Source of the DNA: Actinomycetes bacterium
GTDB taxonomy: Bacteria; Actinomycetota; Acidimicrobiia; Acidimicrobiales; Bog-793
DNA length: 15,138 bases
Reading direction: 5' to 3'
Assembly: GCA_021785095.1 (NCBI GenBank)
Contig: JAJYGM010000611.1
Location: 1-15,138, forward strand
The notes beneath the pieces were generated by a model that saw only the letters and a program-made list of their open reading frames with translations, was not told the DNA's origin and ran no database searches. The position numbers and the translations under genes are program-made. Below are positions 6,630-13,565 of the stretch, piece by piece; the stretch's first letter is position 1, and every line of letters starts with the position of its first letter.

Positions 6630-7897
6630 GCGCCCTCGCCGTCCCTCGCGTCGCGCTCGGCTTCGCCCAGGCGCTTCGTTGCGACCCCGAGGGTCACCGG
6701 GTCGATGTCCACCCCGACGAACCTGCGTCCCGAGAGAAGGGCGGCGACGCCGAAGGTCCCCGCCCCGCAGCACGGGTCGCAGACAAGCCCTCCCGGATCG
6801 CAGAGCACGTCGATGAGATAGCGGGCGGGGTCGAGGGCCTGTTGCCAGGGGTGCAGCGACTTGTCGGCCGCCGCGCTCGACAGCGTGTCTCGCATCCAGC
6901 GCCGGGGCCGGTAGGTCCCGTTGGCGAACACGAGGAGATCGCGGTGTCCGTTGTGGACCCGGGGCGCGTTCATCCGCGACTCGCGGCCGGCCTGGACGAC
7001 GGCGATGTGCCACAGCCACGAAAGGTGGCGGCCAAGAGCGTCGAGGACCTCGGGGAGGTTGTGGTGGCCGGTGTAGAACACGGCCGCAGCGCCGGGCGCG
7101 AGGATTCGAGCGGACACCTCCGCGAGGTCCACCCATCGGTCGTCGAACTCTGTGACGTAGGGCGGGTCGCAGAACACGAGGTCGACAGAGCCGGCGGGGA
7201 TGTCGGCGAGGACCTCCGCGAAGTCCCCGCAGCGAAGCTCGAAGCGGTTGCCCTGTGCGTGCTCGGCCGGTGTCGTCGCGTCGCGCATTCGCTCGTAGTC
7301 GGCCTTCCTGGCCCGGCGCTCCGCATCTCGCAGGTCGAGGACCCGAGAGGGCGCCTCGCCCCCAAGGACCTGGAGCGCGTCCCGGGCGCGGGCCTCGTCA
7401 CGGGCCGCGCGTGCGAACACGGACGGAGGCGCCACGGGACGCCTCGCCGGGTAGGTGCCGCCGCCTTTGCGCTCGACGCGCTCGGAGATTGGGGAATCCT
7501 CCCCAATCTCAGCGAGGTCGGCGAGTGCCGTCTTGTGGTCGACGCCCACCGCCTCGCCGATGCGCCGGAGCGACCAGCCCTGCTCCCGGAGCTTTGCCAC
7601 GACCCCGGCCCGCTGCGCTCGGGTGAAATGGCGCCGGAACAGGTTGGCGCCGACGACGAAGCCCACCCGCTCGTCGTCGTCTCGGAAGGCGACGACCTGG
7701 CGCGGGTAGTCGAGCTTGACCCCCTCGGAGCGCAGCTCCTCCACCGCACGGATGCGGTGGTGGCCGTCCACGACTGCTCCGCTCGAAGCGTCGATGACGA
7801 CGGGGACGCGGACCCCGTGGGCCGCGATGTCGGCCTTCAGGGCTGCGAACTCCGCTTGTGCCAGCTCGGGCAGGAGCTGCCAGGGGGTCGCCGTCAC
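6626..7897 (-). CDS. ParB-N domain fused to DNA methyltransferase, 423 aa
   Basis: Residues about 8-95 form a ParB/Sulfiredoxin domain with the VVDGHHRIRAVEEL box (42-55). A helix-turn-helix follows (WSLRRIGEAVGVDHKTALADL, 108-128). The C-terminal half is a methylase with DPPY (244-247) and DPCCGAGTF (374-382), followed by RRFVGVDIDP (391-400). ParB-methylase fusions are common in phages and integrative elements, where they modify DNA rather than segregate it. The start GTG 7897 overlaps the upstream stop as GTGA; the open frame extends to 8578 but that part is an arginine/serine-rich shadow. The substrate base is probably adenine from DPPY. The ParB part may give sequence recognition or CTP binding; the latter cannot be judged here. 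Confidence 0.9.
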   Translation of the reverse strand: MTATPWQLLPELAQAEFAALKADIAAHGVRVPVVIDASSGAVVDGHHRIRAVEELRSEGVKLDYPRQVVAFRDDDERVGFVVGANLFRRHFTRAQRAGVVAKLREQGWSLRRIGEAVGVDHKTALADLAEIGEDSPISERVERKGGGTYPARRPVAPPSVFARAARDEARARDALQVLGGEAPSRVLDLRDAERRARKADYERMRDATTPAEHAQGNRFELRCGDFAEVLADIPAGSVDLVFCDPPYVTEFDDRWVDLAEVSARILAPGAAAVFYTGHHNLPEVLDALGRHLSWLWHIAVVQAGRESRMNAPRVHNGHRDLLVFANGTYRPRRWMRDTLSSAAADKSLHPWQQALDPARYLIDVLCDPGGLVCDPCCGAGTFGVAALLSGRRFVGVDIDPVTLGVATKRLGEAERDARDGEGA

Positions 7898-8175
7898 GAC
7901 GCCACCCGCCAGTGGGCGGGTCGCGGCCCGGCGTGGCGCCAGGTGCCGTCGTCTCCCAGGTGGAGCGCGGCGACTCCCCTCGGATCGACGTGGGCGCCGC
8001 GGCGCCAGTGGAGATCGGCCGTGCCGTTGGTCGAGAAGGTCTGGTGGCAGACCGTGCAGTGAGCGAGGGCGAGACCCCTCCAGCTCGCGTGGCAGACCCG
8101 GCAGTGCGCGCCGCTCTGGGGACCGAACCACCCGTGGGCATTCGCGTATGCGCATGTCTCGCAGGTCCCGCCCAT
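7894..8175 (-). CDS. Multi-zinc-finger protein resembling phage FDXHR-type zinc-binding proteins, 93 aa
   Basis: Three Cys pairs are visible: C5xxC8, C25xxC28-H29 and C40xxC43-H44. The last, HCTVCHQTFSTNGTADLHW (39-57), is like the CHxTFs...FDxHR signature of small zinc proteins of actinophages and is followed by the usual acidic G-x-W end (GDDGTW). In this copy the FDxHR is ADLHW, so the match is partial. The start ATG 8175 shares its A with the TGA of ssb (TGATG). It is probably a nucleic-acid-binding or zinc-dependent accessory protein of replication. The function of this family is unknown to me. Confidence 0.8.
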   Translation of the reverse strand: MGGTCETCAYANAHGWFGPQSGAHCRVCHASWRGLALAHCTVCHQTFSTNGTADLHWRRGAHVDPRGVAALHLGDDGTWRHAGPRPAHWRVAS

Positions 8176-8627
8176 CAGAACGGCTCCTCGTCGTAGTCGT
8201 CGAGCGGCCCGGCGGCCGGGTCGTCTGCGTAGCCGCCGGGCCTGCGCTCGGTCCGGGTGACCTTGACGGTCGCGAAGCGAAGCGAGGCCCCGATGTCGTC
8301 GCAGACGAGCTTGTGCGTCGCGCGCTCGGTGCCGTCGGCCTGCGTCCAGGTGTCGGCTTCGAGCTTGCCCACGCAAACGACCCGGGTCCCCTTGGCGAGG
8401 ACCTGGGCGACGTTCTCGGCGAGGTCACCGAAACAGACCAGGTCGTAGAACTCGGGAGGCTGCTCCTCGAAGGTCCCGTCGTCGAGGCGATTGGTGCGGT
8501 TCGCGGCGAGCCCACACGTCGCCCACGCGGTCCCCTTGGCGGAGTAGCGCAGCTCCGGGTCCCGGGTGAGGTTGCCACAGAGGGTCCGGTGCCGGAGCCG
8601 GGCCGGTGCGTCGGTCGTGGTGGTCAT
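8175..8627 (-). CDS. ssb: Single-stranded DNA-binding protein, 150 aa
   Basis: An OB fold covers residues about 11-120: LCGNLTRDPELRYSAKGTAW (16-35), FYDLVCFGDLAENVAQVLAKG (59-79) and TRVVCVGKLEADTW (80-93) match SSB strands and the conserved LA.nva..L.KG turn. The tail ends DDYDEEPF, the acidic tip that recruits replication and repair partners (bacterial consensus DDDIPF). ATG 8627 has an SD AAAGGA 7 nt upstream and overlaps the polymerase stop as ATGA. Length is normal for a phage or plasmid SSB. Direct coupling to the polymerase gene indicates a role in copying this element. Confidence 0.95.
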   Translation of the reverse strand: MTTTTDAPARLRHRTLCGNLTRDPELRYSAKGTAWATCGLAANRTNRLDDGTFEEQPPEFYDLVCFGDLAENVAQVLAKGTRVVCVGKLEADTWTQADGTERATHKLVCDDIGASLRFATVKVTRTERRPGGYADDPAAGPLDDYDEEPF

Positions 8628-11600
8628 GGTGCTTTCCTTTCTCTCTTGCGCCGGGAAGCTCCCGGCTGAGACTTGGCAGCGCGCTGGCGCTCGCGTGCGG
8701 CCCGCTTCCGGTGGGCGTCATCGACGTAGCGGGCACCCTTGCGCCGAGCGACGGGCCGGTCGCAGCCACACCCGCAGAGGCGCTCGTGGCCGGCCTCGGC
8801 AGCCCGGAGGGCGGCGACGATCCGGGCCGTCGTCGAACGCCGCGGTAGCCGGCTTTCAGCGATCCCCTTGGCGACCCGCGCCGTCGTGGCCGCCCGCCGG
8901 GCGAAGCCGGCCGGGCCGAGGCTGCCGGCGAGGGCGATCAGCTCCTCGCGCTGTCCCGGGCCGAGACCAGAGGCGTCGTCGTAATGGACCCGCACGGCCG
9001 CGAGATCGCCGGCGACCCCCTCCTCGCTGGCGTCCAGCACGGGCGAGACACGCCCCCGGTAGCGCACCGAGAGCGGCGCCACGGTGACGGAGGCGATTGG
9101 GGATGTCCGGGATGGGTCGCCGTACTTCACTGCGCGAGAGGTGAGCGACTCGACGAAGGTGGCATCGAAGTCCTCGGGGTCGGTCGTGACGGCGACGCGC
9201 TCACCCGTCGACCGGTCGAACCACACAAGCGCCTGCCAGTCGGCGAGGTCCCCGCCGGGGTCCAGGGCGACCGCATGGCGCCCGAGAAAGCCCGGCATGG
9301 CCTCGACGTAACGGGTCCCGACGTGCGCGCCGAGAACATCGGGAAGCGTGGCGAGTAGCTCGGGCCGGGTCACCTGGAGCCGGCGAAGGGTCGGAAAGGC
9401 CGGCGCCCCGGGTGCACCCCACGGAGCCGCCGTGCGCAGCGCCTCGGGGTCGGCAGCCCGGGCCTCGGCGAGACAGACCTCTCGTGACACCGCGGCCTTC
9501 GACCACGCCTGGCCGCCCTCGGCGCACCGGCCGGCCATCGCCGGCGGGTCAGCCCACTGGCCGCCGAGGCCGCTCTCCGTCCAGTCCGCGAGGACGGGGC
9601 CGGACGGACGGACCACGTACTCGGCGTGGCGCGTGCCGCCGAACATGACCGACCGGAGAGTCAGCCCGTCGTGCTCGCGCTGGGCCTTCCAGACGGGCCA
9701 CGACGACGGGTCAGGGGAGAGCTGGTCGAAGGCTCCGAGCAGCTCGTCGATCTCGCCCCAGGGGAGCACCCGGACCTCGCGCCCCCCGGCGAGGGTGAGC
9801 GCCCCACCGGACGGCGACGCGGGAACAATCGAGCTGTCCGAGTTCCGGTAGGCGACGATCCCGCGGAGGTCGACGACCATGTGGTCAAGCGCAGCGAGAA
9901 GCAGGCGCGCCCCCGCAGTGACGGTCGAAGCCAGCGGCATGAACGCCCACGGGCCGGGCCGCTCTGCCGTCTCCCAGCCCCGTCCCGAGCGGCGCCGCAC
10001 GTCGTCGAAGCGGCTCGAATTGCCGCTTACGAGGCTGTTCACCGCGGCGTGCAGCAGGCCCGCGAGCCGCGGCTCGCCGTCCGCCTTCGCCTTCCGCCGC
10101 CGGGCCACAAGGGCGACGGCAGGGTCCCCGGTCGCGTCGATGACGAGGCCCGGACACATGGCGACTCGTTCCCGCAGGCCCTCCTGGCCGCCCACCGGGG
10201 CGAGGCGCCAGGCCCGGACGATCTCCGGCGCCCGCCCCGAGAGGATCGCCGCGGCCAGCACGTCCGGCCACGCGTAATACATGGCGCGCCCCGTCGCTGT
10301 CACGGCGGCCATCTCGGCCCGCCCGTCGGCGCGCTTCGGCTCGTCGATGGCGACGGGGAAGCGTTCGCCGGCTGGGATGACCTCGGCGATGGTCAGCCCG
10401 AAGTCGCCCCACAGCGCCGGGTCGAGGGCTGTCCGCGCGTCGGCCGCCGCCTTCTTGCACGCCCGGCGCAGTGCGGCCGTGCGCGACCGTCGCACGAGGT
10501 GGTCCGCCGTGAGCACCTCCCACCAGCCGACCAGGTGGGCCGTGAGCGGGTACGCGGACGACACGTCGAGCGCGACGGCCTCGAAGGGCCGGCCGCGCAG
10601 CGCCGCCACGTCCTCGACCCAGCCGCCGTGGAAGGCCTCGGTCCACGCCGCGTGCTCCGCGTCGGAGAGGGCGAAGTGCCGGAGCGGAGGCTCGACCCGG
10701 ATCCGTCGCAGCAGGTGATCGGCGAGGGCCGCGGGCGACTGGAGCTGGGCGAGAGGCACCCGGCGAGTGCCCTCCTGCCTGTCACCCGAGGTCGTGAAGC
10801 ACCGGCCGGCCTCCGCATCGACCGCGAGCGCGAGCGCGTGGACGGCCTGGACTGCCTCGGCAACTCGCTCGGCGCCGTGCGCTCCGACGGGGACGGCGAC
10901 CGGCAGCTCCGCGGCCTCGATCCCAAAGTGGCGTGCGTGCTCGACGAAGCCGCCCGAGCGGTCGGCATCGAAGGCGTACGCGGCAGAGAGCAAGTCGACG
11001 AACGGTGCCGGGCGCTTCGTGCCGCAGTCGCGCTCGACGGGACCGAACTCGACGGACCAACCGGCGCGTCGGGAGCGCACGCGAAGAGGCGGCCGGTGGG
11101 GCGAGCGCCGCTTCCATCCGCCGTCGGCGTGCTCGACACCCCAGCCGGAAAGCCAGACCTCCCACGCGCCGGCGTTGCGGCCCCGGCGCTCGACGACGTG
11201 TTCGGCGACGAGGCCGAATGCCCTGCCCAAGTCGGCCCCGACGACGGGTCCCGCGCCCGAGTTGTAGGCGTTCGGCACGAAGGCCCACGGAACGGCCTCG
11301 CGAGTGGCGAACGGGTCGAAGAACTCTCGCCCCGTGACGACCCGCCACGGGGCGAGGCCGAGGAGCGTGTCGAGACGGCTCTCCCTCGCCCACGCCTCGA
11401 CAGACGCCAACGCGTCCGGGGCCCGGATGCCGAGATCGTCGGGGACCACGACAAGACCGTGAAAGAGCGTCCGCCCGCGGGCGACGAGGACCGCTCCCAG
11501 CCCGAAGCGGTCGCCGTCGGCTCCGGCGGCGCCGGCGAAGTGGCAGAAGAGAGACACTCCGGCCGCGAGCGAGCGGGTGCGGACTTCGCCGCCTGGCGGC

Positions 11601-11653
11601 CGCCAACCGACGGTCCCCGGCCATCCTCGCAGGATCACGGTGTGGCCGCTCAC
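8624..11653 (-). CDS. Divergent family-B DNA polymerase, 1009 aa
   Basis: Family-B motifs occur in order and at plausible spacing. Motif A is ALDVSSAYPL (361-370; catalytic D363, cf. DxxSLYP). A degenerate motif B is LHAAVNSLVSGN (534-545; cf. KxxxNSxYG, the Lys replaced by His). Motif C is AYRNSDSS (601-608; cf. YxDTDS). The second motif C Asp, D606, is kept but the first is Asn604. FMPLASTVTAGARLLL (571-586) matches the helix before motif C, and FGGTRHAEYV (671-680) the later KxRY-like strand. I could not find intact exonuclease motifs in the N-terminal half, although FVDLLSAAYAFDADRSGGF (218-236) resembles that region. The C-terminus has a CGCGC zinc motif (960-964) and a basic tail. GTG 11653 overlaps the upstream stop as GTGA. 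Likely replicates the element. Confidence 0.75.
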   Translation of the reverse strand: MSGHTVILRGWPGTVGWRPPGGEVRTRSLAAGVSLFCHFAGAAGADGDRFGLGAVLVARGRTLFHGLVVVPDDLGIRAPDALASVEAWARESRLDTLLGLAPWRVVTGREFFDPFATREAVPWAFVPNAYNSGAGPVVGADLGRAFGLVAEHVVERRGRNAGAWEVWLSGWGVEHADGGWKRRSPHRPPLRVRSRRAGWSVEFGPVERDCGTKRPAPFVDLLSAAYAFDADRSGGFVEHARHFGIEAAELPVAVPVGAHGAERVAEAVQAVHALALAVDAEAGRCFTTSGDRQEGTRRVPLAQLQSPAALADHLLRRIRVEPPLRHFALSDAEHAAWTEAFHGGWVEDVAALRGRPFEAVALDVSSAYPLTAHLVGWWEVLTADHLVRRSRTAALRRACKKAAADARTALDPALWGDFGLTIAEVIPAGERFPVAIDEPKRADGRAEMAAVTATGRAMYYAWPDVLAAAILSGRAPEIVRAWRLAPVGGQEGLRERVAMCPGLVIDATGDPAVALVARRRKAKADGEPRLAGLLHAAVNSLVSGNSSRFDDVRRRSGRGWETAERPGPWAFMPLASTVTAGARLLLAALDHMVVDLRGIVAYRNSDSSIVPASPSGGALTLAGGREVRVLPWGEIDELLGAFDQLSPDPSSWPVWKAQREHDGLTLRSVMFGGTRHAEYVVRPSGPVLADWTESGLGGQWADPPAMAGRCAEGGQAWSKAAVSREVCLAEARAADPEALRTAAPWGAPGAPAFPTLRRLQVTRPELLATLPDVLGAHVGTRYVEAMPGFLGRHAVALDPGGDLADWQALVWFDRSTGERVAVTTDPEDFDATFVESLTSRAVKYGDPSRTSPIASVTVAPLSVRYRGRVSPVLDASEEGVAGDLAAVRVHYDDASGLGPGQREELIALAGSLGPAGFARRAATTARVAKGIAESRLPRRSTTARIVAALRAAEAGHERLCGCGCDRPVARRKGARYVDDAHRKRAARERQRAAKSQPGASRRKRERKAP
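8635..8640 (-). promoter_or_regulatory. Shine-Dalgarno AAAGGA of ssb
   Basis: AAAGGA lies 7 nt before ATG 8627, inside the last codons of the polymerase gene. Most other genes of this operon start by GTGA/ATGA coupling without a visible SD, so SSB is likely made at a higher level than its neighbours. Confidence 0.55.
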
Positions 11654-12084
11654 CGCCGGCCCCCCTCGAAGGCCGCGAGCGCCGCCGCGAGCGCATCCGG
11701 TTCCTCTTGGTAGGCGTCACGGAGTATCTCTTCGGCATCCTCGGCCTCGATCCCCTCGACGCCGGCCAGTCGCCGCGCATGACGCTCGGCCCGGGCGATT
11801 GCCTCGTGGCGCGCCCCGGCTGCGGCATCCGCTGCGAGGCGGGCGCGCTCGCGCGCGTCCGTCGGGATCGCGGCAAGGCGCGCCACGACGACGGCGTGCG
11901 GGTTGACGGCGCCCCGAAGCCCGCCGAGCGCGACGAGCTCAGCGATCACAGCGTCGGCGTCCCCGAGCGCGTCGAGAGCGGCGCGGGCAGCCTCACGGTA
12001 AGCCCGGTGGCGCGCCATGGCTTCGACCCTCAGCTCAGGCAGCGCGGCCCCGAGGCCGCGGGCGAGTTCGTTGGTCGCCGTCAT
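11650..12084 (-). CDS. Alanine-rich helical protein of unknown function, 144 aa
   Basis: It is almost entirely alpha-helical by composition (Ala, Glu, Arg, Leu), with one short conserved-looking segment, LGGLRGAVNPHAVVVARL (53-70), in the middle and an acidic region EGIEAEDAEEILRDAYQEE (110-128) near the end. There are no Cys, membrane segments or catalytic motifs. ATG 12084 overlaps the HNH stop as ATGA, and its own stop overlaps the polymerase GTG, so it is made with the polymerase. It may be a polymerase partner or a DNA-binding protein. I do not recognise the family. Confidence 0.75.
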   Translation of the reverse strand: MTATNELARGLGAALPELRVEAMARHRAYREAARAALDALGDADAVIAELVALGGLRGAVNPHAVVVARLAAIPTDARERARLAADAAAGARHEAIARAERHARRLAGVEGIEAEDAEEILRDAYQEEPDALAAALAAFEGGRR

Positions 12085-12407
12085 GCCGCACCCCGAGCCT
12101 CTTCGGGCAACGCGGCGAGAACGTCGAGGAGCAGGCGCTGGAGCGCCCCGGCGTCGAATACGACCGGGCAGCGGGCGGCGGCCAGGAGCCCGAGCTGGAG
12201 GACCACGCGCTCCAGGCGACGGCGCGGCAACGCCCCCCACTCGACGCCCCCCACTCGCATGGCGACGTGCGCCGAGCCGTGACACCTCTGGCAGAGCGGA
12301 AGCGTCAAGCCCGGGTCGAGGTATGGCCGTCTTGGCGCCGGCCGGGCCGTAACGTGATGCCGATGAACCGGCCCGACGGCGCCGCAGAGGGCGCATGCGC
12401 CAATCAC
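12081..12407 (-). CDS. HNH endonuclease, 108 aa
   Basis: The compact HNH core lies in residues 5-47: C5-x2-C8 zinc knuckle, HRHHV (15-19) carrying the catalytic His, a middle segment PYLDPGLTLPLC and C39-x2-C42-H43 with H47. HNH nucleases nick or cut DNA using one metal ion. The C-terminal half is helical (RRLERVVLQLGLLAAA). Start GTG 12407 overlaps the preceding stop as GTGA; the longer open frame to 12590 reads Arg/Gly-rich and is rejected. HNH nucleases are a recurrent gene of casposons as well as of phages and plasmids. Here it may create nicks for replication or attack competing DNA. Confidence 0.9.
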   Translation of the reverse strand: MIGACALCGAVGPVHRHHVTARPAPRRPYLDPGLTLPLCQRCHGSAHVAMRVGGVEWGALPRRRLERVVLQLGLLAAARCPVVFDAGALQRLLLDVLAALPEEARGAA

Positions 12408-12958
12408 GAACGCCGCCGATACACGAAGGGCGCCTCGCCCGCCTCCTGTAGCTCGACAAGCTGCGCCACGACGACGGCCGGGTCCGACTCGAAGTTCATC
12501 CCGCGGAAGGGCTCCCACGCCGCGACGAGCTGGCGGAACCGGCCCGGCGTGAGCTGGCCCTCCTTGAGCTCCCCGGCCCGGGCGTTCCATCGCGCGACAC
12601 GCCGAGCCTCTCCCCGGGTGAGATTGTCGACCAGGATGAAGCCCTCGCCGACGAAGATGGAAGACATCGTCCGACCCGATTCGGCGAACGGCCTTCCGTG
12701 CCCAACAGCCGCACGAGCCGACGGAGCGGGCTCACCGCGGCGTTCGGCCCGGCGTCGGCCGAGGACCTGGCGTCGGGCGTAGGTGGCCGCGTCCACGGCG
12801 CGCCTGCCTGCGCTCCCCGGCGCCGTGTTCGAGCGCGTGAGCACTCCGGCTCGGGCGGCATCGACGACGGCCGGCGACGGCCGCTTGCCGCGGTGCCCCG
12901 CCCCGCGGGCCGCGGCGCGGCGGAGCGCGCGGGAGAGCGGCTCAGGCCGGCGTGGCAC
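12404..12958 (-). CDS. Hypothetical two-part basic protein, 184 aa
   Basis: The N-terminal half (1-97) is basic with Ser/Arg-rich stretches (VDAATYARRQVLGRRRAERR, 55-74). The C-terminal half is a globular-looking domain starting at SSIFVGEGFILVDNLTRGEA (99-118) and including RVARWNARAGELKEGQLTPG (120-139). GTG 12958 overlaps the upstream gene by 17 nt; ATG 12667 (residue 98) is a possible shorter start giving only the second domain, but has no good SD. The stop overlaps the HNH start. The layout, basic region plus small domain, recalls small proteins of actinobacterial mobile elements. Family not recognised. Confidence 0.65.
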   Translation of the reverse strand: MPRRPEPLSRALRRAAARGAGHRGKRPSPAVVDAARAGVLTRSNTAPGSAGRRAVDAATYARRQVLGRRRAERRGEPAPSARAAVGHGRPFAESGRTMSSIFVGEGFILVDNLTRGEARRVARWNARAGELKEGQLTPGRFRQLVAAWEPFRGMNFESDPAVVVAQLVELQEAGEAPFVYRRRS

Positions 12959-13247
12959 CGCCGGGCTCCAGCTGCAAGGCCGAGTCCGCGGCTACACTCG
13001 CCGCGGGTTCGGATCGTGGTGAGATGAACCTGGCGCCCCTGGCCGCGGCCAGGGGCGCCGCCGCGTCGGGGAAACTGAGCAAGTCCCGCGCCGCGTCGGC
13101 GAGCGCGTCGGGGAGCACCTCCGCGATGAGGTCGCCGGCTACGGTCGCGACGTCCCCACCCCGGCGACGCGCCTCCGCCTCGACGGCACTCGCCAAGGCG
13201 GCTGGCACCCGGAGCAGCTCGATAAACCGTCCATCAGCCCGGTGCAT
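12942..13247 (-). CDS. Ribbon-helix-helix-like DNA-binding protein, 101 aa (tentative)
   Basis: Residues 7-45 look like a CopG/Arc-type ribbon-helix-helix. A beta strand (RFIELLRVP) is followed by a helix (AALASAVEAEARRRG), a short turn (GDV) and a second helix (ATVAGDLIAEVLPD). The rest (50-101) is a low-complexity Ala/Pro tail. ATG 13247 overlaps the preceding gene by 14 nt. RHH proteins are usually autoregulators, partition proteins or antitoxins. As the second gene of the main operon and 200 bp from the divergent promoter region, it could bind the inverted repeats there. Assignment by pattern only. Confidence 0.65.
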   Translation of the reverse strand: MHRADGRFIELLRVPAALASAVEAEARRRGGDVATVAGDLIAEVLPDALADAARDLLSFPDAAAPLAAARGARFISPRSEPAASVAADSALQLEPGGATPA

Positions 13248-13446
13248 CGCTCGGCCCCTCGTTCACGACCGCTGCCTCGACCGCGAGCGCCCGCCAGAGC
13301 AGAGCGATGAGAGCGTCGCCCCGCGAGGCGAACCGCCCCGCCCAGGCGAACCCCCCGACCTTCGGCCGAGACACAAGCGTGAGCGCCCCGGGTCGCTGAG
13401 CAATCTCGATGCGCACGCGCGCCGGGGGCGGCGAAGAAGTGGTCAC
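13234..13446 (-). CDS. Small hypothetical protein, first gene of the main operon (70 aa)
   Basis: GTG 13446 gives a 70-residue product with alternating strand-like segments (RVRIEIAQRPGALTLVSRP, 10-28) and a helix (GDALIALLWRALAVEAAVV, 43-61). It is rich in Ala/Arg and has no motif I recognise. Its stop overlaps the next ATG by 14 nt, so the two are co-translated. The only purine-rich element upstream is AGGA just 1 nt from the start, too close for a normal SD, so the exact start is uncertain. It heads a run of twelve overlapping genes, and its promoter should lie in the divergent region to 13565. Confidence 0.6.
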   Translation of the reverse strand: MTTSSPPPARVRIEIAQRPGALTLVSRPKVGGFAWAGRFASRGDALIALLWRALAVEAAVVNEGPSDAPG

Positions 13447-13565
13447 GTCCTGTCATCGGCACACGGGCACGACCGAAGCCGATCATGGCGGGGAGGCGCT
13501 ACGGCGGGGAGAACCCGCCGGTCGGGTCCACCATCCACAATGTGGGGCGGGGTAGCCTTGATGCC
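13447..13565. promoter_or_regulatory. Divergent promoter region between the main minus operon and the plus-strand genes
   Basis: The 119 bp hold a 7-bp inverted repeat CGGCGGG / CCCGCCG (13502-13508 and 13514-13520, 5-nt spacer) and a second, CCACA-A-TGTGG (13535-13545). Both are candidate operators. On the plus strand TAGCCT (13553-13558) is a -10-like hexamer 7 nt from ATG 13566. The minus-strand promoter could not be placed. Either repeat could bind the RHH-like protein encoded just downstream; this is inference. Confidence 0.5.
13553..13558 (+). promoter_or_regulatory. -10 element TAGCCT, probable leaderless transcript
   Basis: TAGCCT (TANNNT type) ends 7 nt before ATG 13566 and no SD is present. 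In actinobacteria this spacing puts the transcription start at the A of the start codon, giving a leaderless mRNA. Confidence 0.5.

Noticed and set aside
6389..8062. 557-codon plus-strand open frame
   Set aside because: Antisense to WhiB and the ParB-methylase fusion, both of which have clear family motifs.
9626..11713. 695-codon plus-strand open frame
   Set aside because: Antisense to the polymerase. It shows no motif and the typical Arg/Pro/Gly/Glu bias of a shadow frame.
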